A stretch of DNA of 52,518 nucleotides from the NCBI GenBank assembly GCA_022508525.1, contig JAFLVA010000009.1, forward strand, positions 1 to 52,518. The letters are read 5' to 3'. The translations under genes were made by a program, and so were the position numbers. The notes below the pieces were generated by a model that ran no database searches, had not been told where the DNA came from, and was given only the letters and a program-made list of their open reading frames with translations. Below are positions 49,365-52,518 of the stretch, piece by piece. Origin of the DNA: Erysipelotrichales bacterium. Its GTDB lineage: Bacteria; Bacillota_I; Bacilli_A; RFN20; CAG-826. The first letter of the stretch is position 1. The number at the start of each line of letters is the position of its first letter.

Positions 49365-52112
49365 CTATTCTCCAAGAGCATCATGACAACGATGGCAAAG
49401 ATGAATTCCTTCTACTTCTTCAATATCATCAACATAGTTCCAGCAACGTTCACACTTATGACCAGCATGCTTTGTTACTTCTACTTCAGAAATTTCCATA
49501 GTCTTAGCTAATTTTTCTTCCACTAATTCAACTTTTGATACGATGAATAATCTTTCTTTTTCAACATCAGAGAATTTTAAGAATACATTTTTGACATTTT
49601 CATCCAAAATATGAAGTTTTACATGAGCCTCTTGTGCTGAACCAATTAATCCACTAGTTCTTGCTTCTTCAAGTGCTTTTAAAACATCACTTCTTAATTT
49701 ATAAATTAGAGCATATTCAGATAAATACTTTTCATCATAAACATGTGTAATAGTAGGATATGCCTCTAATTGCACTGATTTCTTATGTTCAACTGGAACG
49801 TTTTGATATACTTCTTCCATTGTAAATGGAAGGATTGGTGTTAATAATTTATTTAAAGTTGTGACACAGTCAAATATTACAGTTTGAACTTGTAAACGGC
49901 GAGTAGAATCCTTGGCTTCACAATATAAAACATCTTTAGTTAAGTCTAAGTAGAAACTTGATAAATCACTTGACATAAAGTTTGTAATTGCCATGATTGC
50001 AGCTGCAAAATCAAACTCATCCATAGCCTTAACTACTGCATTTTTAACAGTTTCAAGGCGTGCTAAGATAAACAAATCAACTGGTTCAAATGTTGTTTGA
50101 CGATCTTTGTTTACATCAAATTTAGATTCTTCACCATTTGAAAGATTTCCTAATAAGAATTTAAATGTATTTCTAATTTTACGATAAGATTCGGATACTT
50201 GTTTAATAATTGGTTCACCAATTCTTACATCACTTTGATAATCAACATTAGCAACCCAAAGGCGTAAAACATCAGCGCCATATACATTCATTAATTTCAT
50301 TGAATCGACACCATTGCCTTTAGATTTAGACATCTTATCGCCATTTGCGTCTTGAATAAATCCATGTGTTACAACGTGTTTATAAGGAGCAACACCATTA
50401 ACTGCAGTTGAAATAATTAAACTTGAATTAAACCAACCACGATATTGGTCAGAACCTTCTAAATATACATCAGCAGGGAATTTTAAACCTCTTTGTTTTA
50501 AAACTGATACTGAACTTGATCCTGAATCAAACCAAACATCCATAATGTCTGTTTCTTTAGTAAACTTTCCATTTGGGCTATGTGGATTTTCGTATCCTTC
50601 AGGAAGCAAATCTTTTGCTTCACGTTCAAACCAGACATTAGAGCCGAATTCTCTTACTAATTTAATAACATGATCAAAGACTTCTTCTTCAATAATTGGA
50701 GTTTCATCTTCGGCATAGAAAATAGGTAGTGGTACACCCCATGCTCTTTGACGAGATATACACCAGTCACCACGATCTTTAATCATATTAGATATACGTA
50801 CTTCGCCCCAAGATGGAGTCCATTTTACTTTAGAAATTTCTTCTAGAAGCTTTTCTCTAATTGGATCAATTGAACAGAACCATTGTGGAGTAGCTCTAAA
50901 GATTAATGGTTTTTTAGTTCTCCAGTCATGAGGATAACTATGAACGATTGGTGAGTCTTTAATTAAAGCACTAACGTTAGTTAACATTTCTAAAACTTTT
51001 TCATTCGCCTCTTCATAAAATAAACCTTCTAATTCAGGGCCTGCTTCTTTCATCATATAACCCTTAGAATCAACAGGACAAAGAGGTTGTAAGCCATATT
51101 TTTTTCCAACAATAAAGTCATCTTCACCATGTCCTGGTGCAGTATGAACACAACCTGTACCAGCATCATTTGTGACGTGGTCACCTAAGATAATCACTGA
51201 ATCACGATTATAAAGTGGATGTTTACAAGTTATATATTCTAAATCTTTACCTAAGAATTCTTTTTCTAATTCGCATATTTCAAATCCTAATTCTTCTTTT
51301 AGTGAATCTTTAAATTCTTTTAAGAAGATAAATTTACCTTTATTTGTATTAAATAAACCATATGTATATTCAGGATTTAAGCATATTGCAAGGTTTGCAG
51401 GCATTGTCCAAGGAGTTGTAGTCCAAATGATGAAACTTGAATCATTATCAAGTAATCCTTTTCCATCATTTACCTTGAAGGCTACAAATATTGCGTGAGA
51501 TTTAACATCAGCATATTCAATTTCAGCTTCAGCAAGTGCAGATTCACTACTTGGTGACCAATAAACTGGTTTAAGTCCTTTAAAGATTAAGCCCTTTAAA
51601 GCCATATCTTTAAATACTTCAAGTTGCATTGCTTCATAGTCATGAGTCAATGTCATGTAACGATTTTCAAAATCTCCAGTTACGCCAAGACGTTTAATTT
51701 GTTCCATTTGACGATGTACTTGCTCATGAGCATATTCTTCGCACTTCTTTCTAAATTCTGGAAGTGGAGTAGTCTTACGATTAATACCTTTTTTAGTAAT
51801 GACATTTTCAATAGGAAGACCATGTGTATCCCAACCAGGAATAAATGGAGTGTAATAACCTTCCATTGTTTTTAAACGCACAATAAAGTCTTTTAAAAGT
51901 TTATTAAGCATATGTCCACAGTGCATATCACCATTTGCGTATGGTGGGCCATCATGAAGCATATACTCTTCTTTTCCCTCATTATTTTTAAGCATTAAAT
52001 TGTATAAATCAATTTCTTCCCAATACTTTAAGAAATTAGGTTCCTTAATTGGTAAGTTACCTCTCATTTCAAAATCAGTTTTTGGCATTAATAATGACTT
52101 TTTAACTTCCAT
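49365..52112 (-). CDS. ileS: Isoleucyl-tRNA synthetase
   Basis: Class I synthetase that charges tRNA-Ile and edits valine. The 915 residues show PPYANGDMHCGH (HIGH motif at 64-67), the CP1 editing domain with WTTTPWTMPAN, KMSKSKGNGVD, and a C-terminal zinc-binding segment with paired cysteines (CERCWNY ... CHRC, about 885-910). This is the eubacterial, mupirocin-sensitive type by architecture. AGGAGG precedes the ATG. A T-box leader with an Ile specifier lies upstream, and lspA and rluD follow in the same operon. Confidence 0.98.
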   Translation of the reverse strand: MEVKKSLLMPKTDFEMRGNLPIKEPNFLKYWEEIDLYNLMLKNNEGKEEYMLHDGPPYANGDMHCGHMLNKLLKDFIVRLKTMEGYYTPFIPGWDTHGLPIENVITKKGINRKTTPLPEFRKKCEEYAHEQVHRQMEQIKRLGVTGDFENRYMTLTHDYEAMQLEVFKDMALKGLIFKGLKPVYWSPSSESALAEAEIEYADVKSHAIFVAFKVNDGKGLLDNDSSFIIWTTTPWTMPANLAICLNPEYTYGLFNTNKGKFIFLKEFKDSLKEELGFEICELEKEFLGKDLEYITCKHPLYNRDSVIILGDHVTNDAGTGCVHTAPGHGEDDFIVGKKYGLQPLCPVDSKGYMMKEAGPELEGLFYEEANEKVLEMLTNVSALIKDSPIVHSYPHDWRTKKPLIFRATPQWFCSIDPIREKLLEEISKVKWTPSWGEVRISNMIKDRGDWCISRQRAWGVPLPIFYAEDETPIIEEEVFDHVIKLVREFGSNVWFEREAKDLLPEGYENPHSPNGKFTKETDIMDVWFDSGSSSVSVLKQRGLKFPADVYLEGSDQYRGWFNSSLIISTAVNGVAPYKHVVTHGFIQDANGDKMSKSKGNGVDSMKLMNVYGADVLRLWVANVDYQSDVRIGEPIIKQVSESYRKIRNTFKFLLGNLSNGEESKFDVNKDRQTTFEPVDLFILARLETVKNAVVKAMDEFDFAAAIMAITNFMSSDLSSFYLDLTKDVLYCEAKDSTRRLQVQTVIFDCVTTLNKLLTPILPFTMEEVYQNVPVEHKKSVQLEAYPTITHVYDEKYLSEYALIYKLRSDVLKALEEARTSGLIGSAQEAHVKLHILDENVKNVFLKFSDVEKERLFIVSKVELVEEKLAKTMEISEVEVTKHAGHKCERCWNYVDDIEEVEGIHLCHRCHDALGE

Positions 52113-52130
52113 AATTTTTCCTCCTATAAA

Positions 52131-52353
52131 ATAAAAACGCCCTTAATTTAAGGACGTAATATACGCGGTACCACCTTAATTGCTTCTAAAATCTAGAAAC
52201 CACTCAATAATCTTAACGCGATTAACGTATTATTCTACATATCGAATAATCTCTCCAAAGTGATATATCTTAGATACTTAATAATGACCTTTCACCAATT
52301 GTCATCTCGCTAAATCAGTACTTCTAAGACACGTGTCTTTATCAACGATTTAC
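52131..52353 (-). promoter_or_regulatory. T-box leader of ileS, specifier ATC (Ile)
   Basis: T-box core GGTGGTACCGCG on the minus strand (52164-52175), then a 10-bp terminator helix with one G-U pair and a T run. Stem I has the apical GGTGAAA loop and a base helix ending CTTTGGAG, as in the valS leader; one position before it stands ATC (52262-52264), an isoleucine codon. The leader fills most of the 406 bases upstream of ileS. Confidence 0.93.
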
Positions 52354-52359
52354 TTAAAT

Positions 52360-52388
52360 ATTATTAAATAATATTTGTTACTTGTCAA
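52360..52388 (-). promoter_or_regulatory. Promoter of ileS T-box transcript
   Basis: Perfect -35 TTGACA (52383-52388), 17-base spacer, -10 AATAAT (52360-52365), at the start of the T-box leader. Confidence 0.6.
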
Positions 52389-52441
52389 GAAATGACAATA
52401 GAAACTTTTAAAAAGCAAGTTGTGTATCAATTATTACGCTT

Positions 52442-52518
52442 TTTCAATTTGTCCTAACTATATGTATAATGAAGGACCTAGATAGTTTAGGCGCGCAAAA
52501 CTCCTACTTAAAGGAGAT
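52442..52518 (+). promoter_or_regulatory. Plus-strand promoter, leader and ribosome site at window edge
   Basis: A perfect -10 TATAAT (52465-52470) with a weak -35 TTTCAA 17 bases upstream starts a leader with a CCTA/TAGG hairpin and a CTCCT/AGGAG hairpin (52501-52516). The latter contains the Shine-Dalgarno AAAGGAG (52510-52516). A plus-strand gene should begin a few bases beyond 52518. Nothing else is seen between this and the ileS promoter. Confidence 0.5.

Noticed and set aside
1-52518. CRISPR array, insertion sequence, prophage or replication origin
   Set aside because: No regularly spaced repeats, transposase, integrase, cas gene or dnaA-box cluster was seen on either strand.

Overview
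The window is ordinary chromosome of an A+T-rich, low-GC Gram-positive bacterium. Gene content and order match the Bacilli: long stretches follow the Bacillus subtilis order aspS-hisS, rel-apt-recJ-secDF-spoVB-DUF421-TIGR04086-ruvB-ruvA, obg-rpmA-prp-rplU-spoIVFB-spoIVFA-minD-minC-radC-valS-ysxE-spoVID-engB-lon-tig-ysoA-like, gerM-racE, gerE, uvrC, mutS2, rnhC, then ileS-lspA-rluD. The genetic code is standard: radC, mutS2 and other genes stop at TGA, so this is not a code-4 mollicute. Lipoproteins with Ig-like (BIG2) and OB-fold-like domains, a variant-length SecDF and the very low G+C suggest an uncultured, Mollicutes-adjacent or Erysipelotrichia-like Bacilli lineage, but that placement is inference. 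No transposase, phage gene or CRISPR array was seen.

Layout. Bases 1-2601: two lipoprotein genes. 2630-8026: a hisS-aspS-tkt transcription unit behind a T-box leader whose specifier region reads GACAC (overlapping Asp and His codons). 8027-14577: a large Thr/Pro-linker lipoprotein, then recJ-apt-rel. 14580-19713: secDF, a SpoVB-type flippase, a DUF421 membrane protein and a TIGR04086 membrane protein, with two genes inverted relative to B. subtilis. 19710-21612: ruvAB preceded by a 32-codon membrane peptide and by a short free-standing RNA gene with its own promoter and terminator. 21606-24754: nadE-obg and the rplU-prp-rpmA ribosomal unit. 24848-28344: minC-minD-spoIVFA-spoIVFB, radC, and a 58-residue double-glycine leader peptide translationally coupled to radC. 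28357-33129: valS with a Val T-box, and a spoVID-ysxE pair. 33131-39592: lon-engB, tig, a TPR-like protein, a lipoprotein and tRNA-Arg(UCU). 39648-41752: racE-gerM and gerE. 41793-47925: mutS2-uvrC, and divergent rnhC with an Fn3-like membrane protein. 47930-52388: ileS-lspA-rluD with an Ile T-box. The last 80 bases hold a plus-strand promoter, leader and Shine-Dalgarno for a gene starting just past the edge.

How it fits together. Most genes are housekeeping: translation (three T-box-regulated synthetase units, L21/L27 with the L27-processing protease), DNA repair (RuvAB, RecJ, UvrC, MutS2, RadC, RNase HIII), stringent response, protein export and quality control. Threaded through them at the B. 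subtilis positions are seven sporulation genes (spoVB, spoIVFA, spoIVFB, ysxE-like, spoVID-like, gerM, gerE), spanning mother-cell signalling, coat encasement, cortex and late gene control. This is strong evidence that the organism makes, or recently made, endospores. The least described items are the double-glycine peptide upstream of radC, the orphan small RNA at 21483-21549, the 32-residue peptide upstream of ruvA and the His/Cys-rich tail on HisS.
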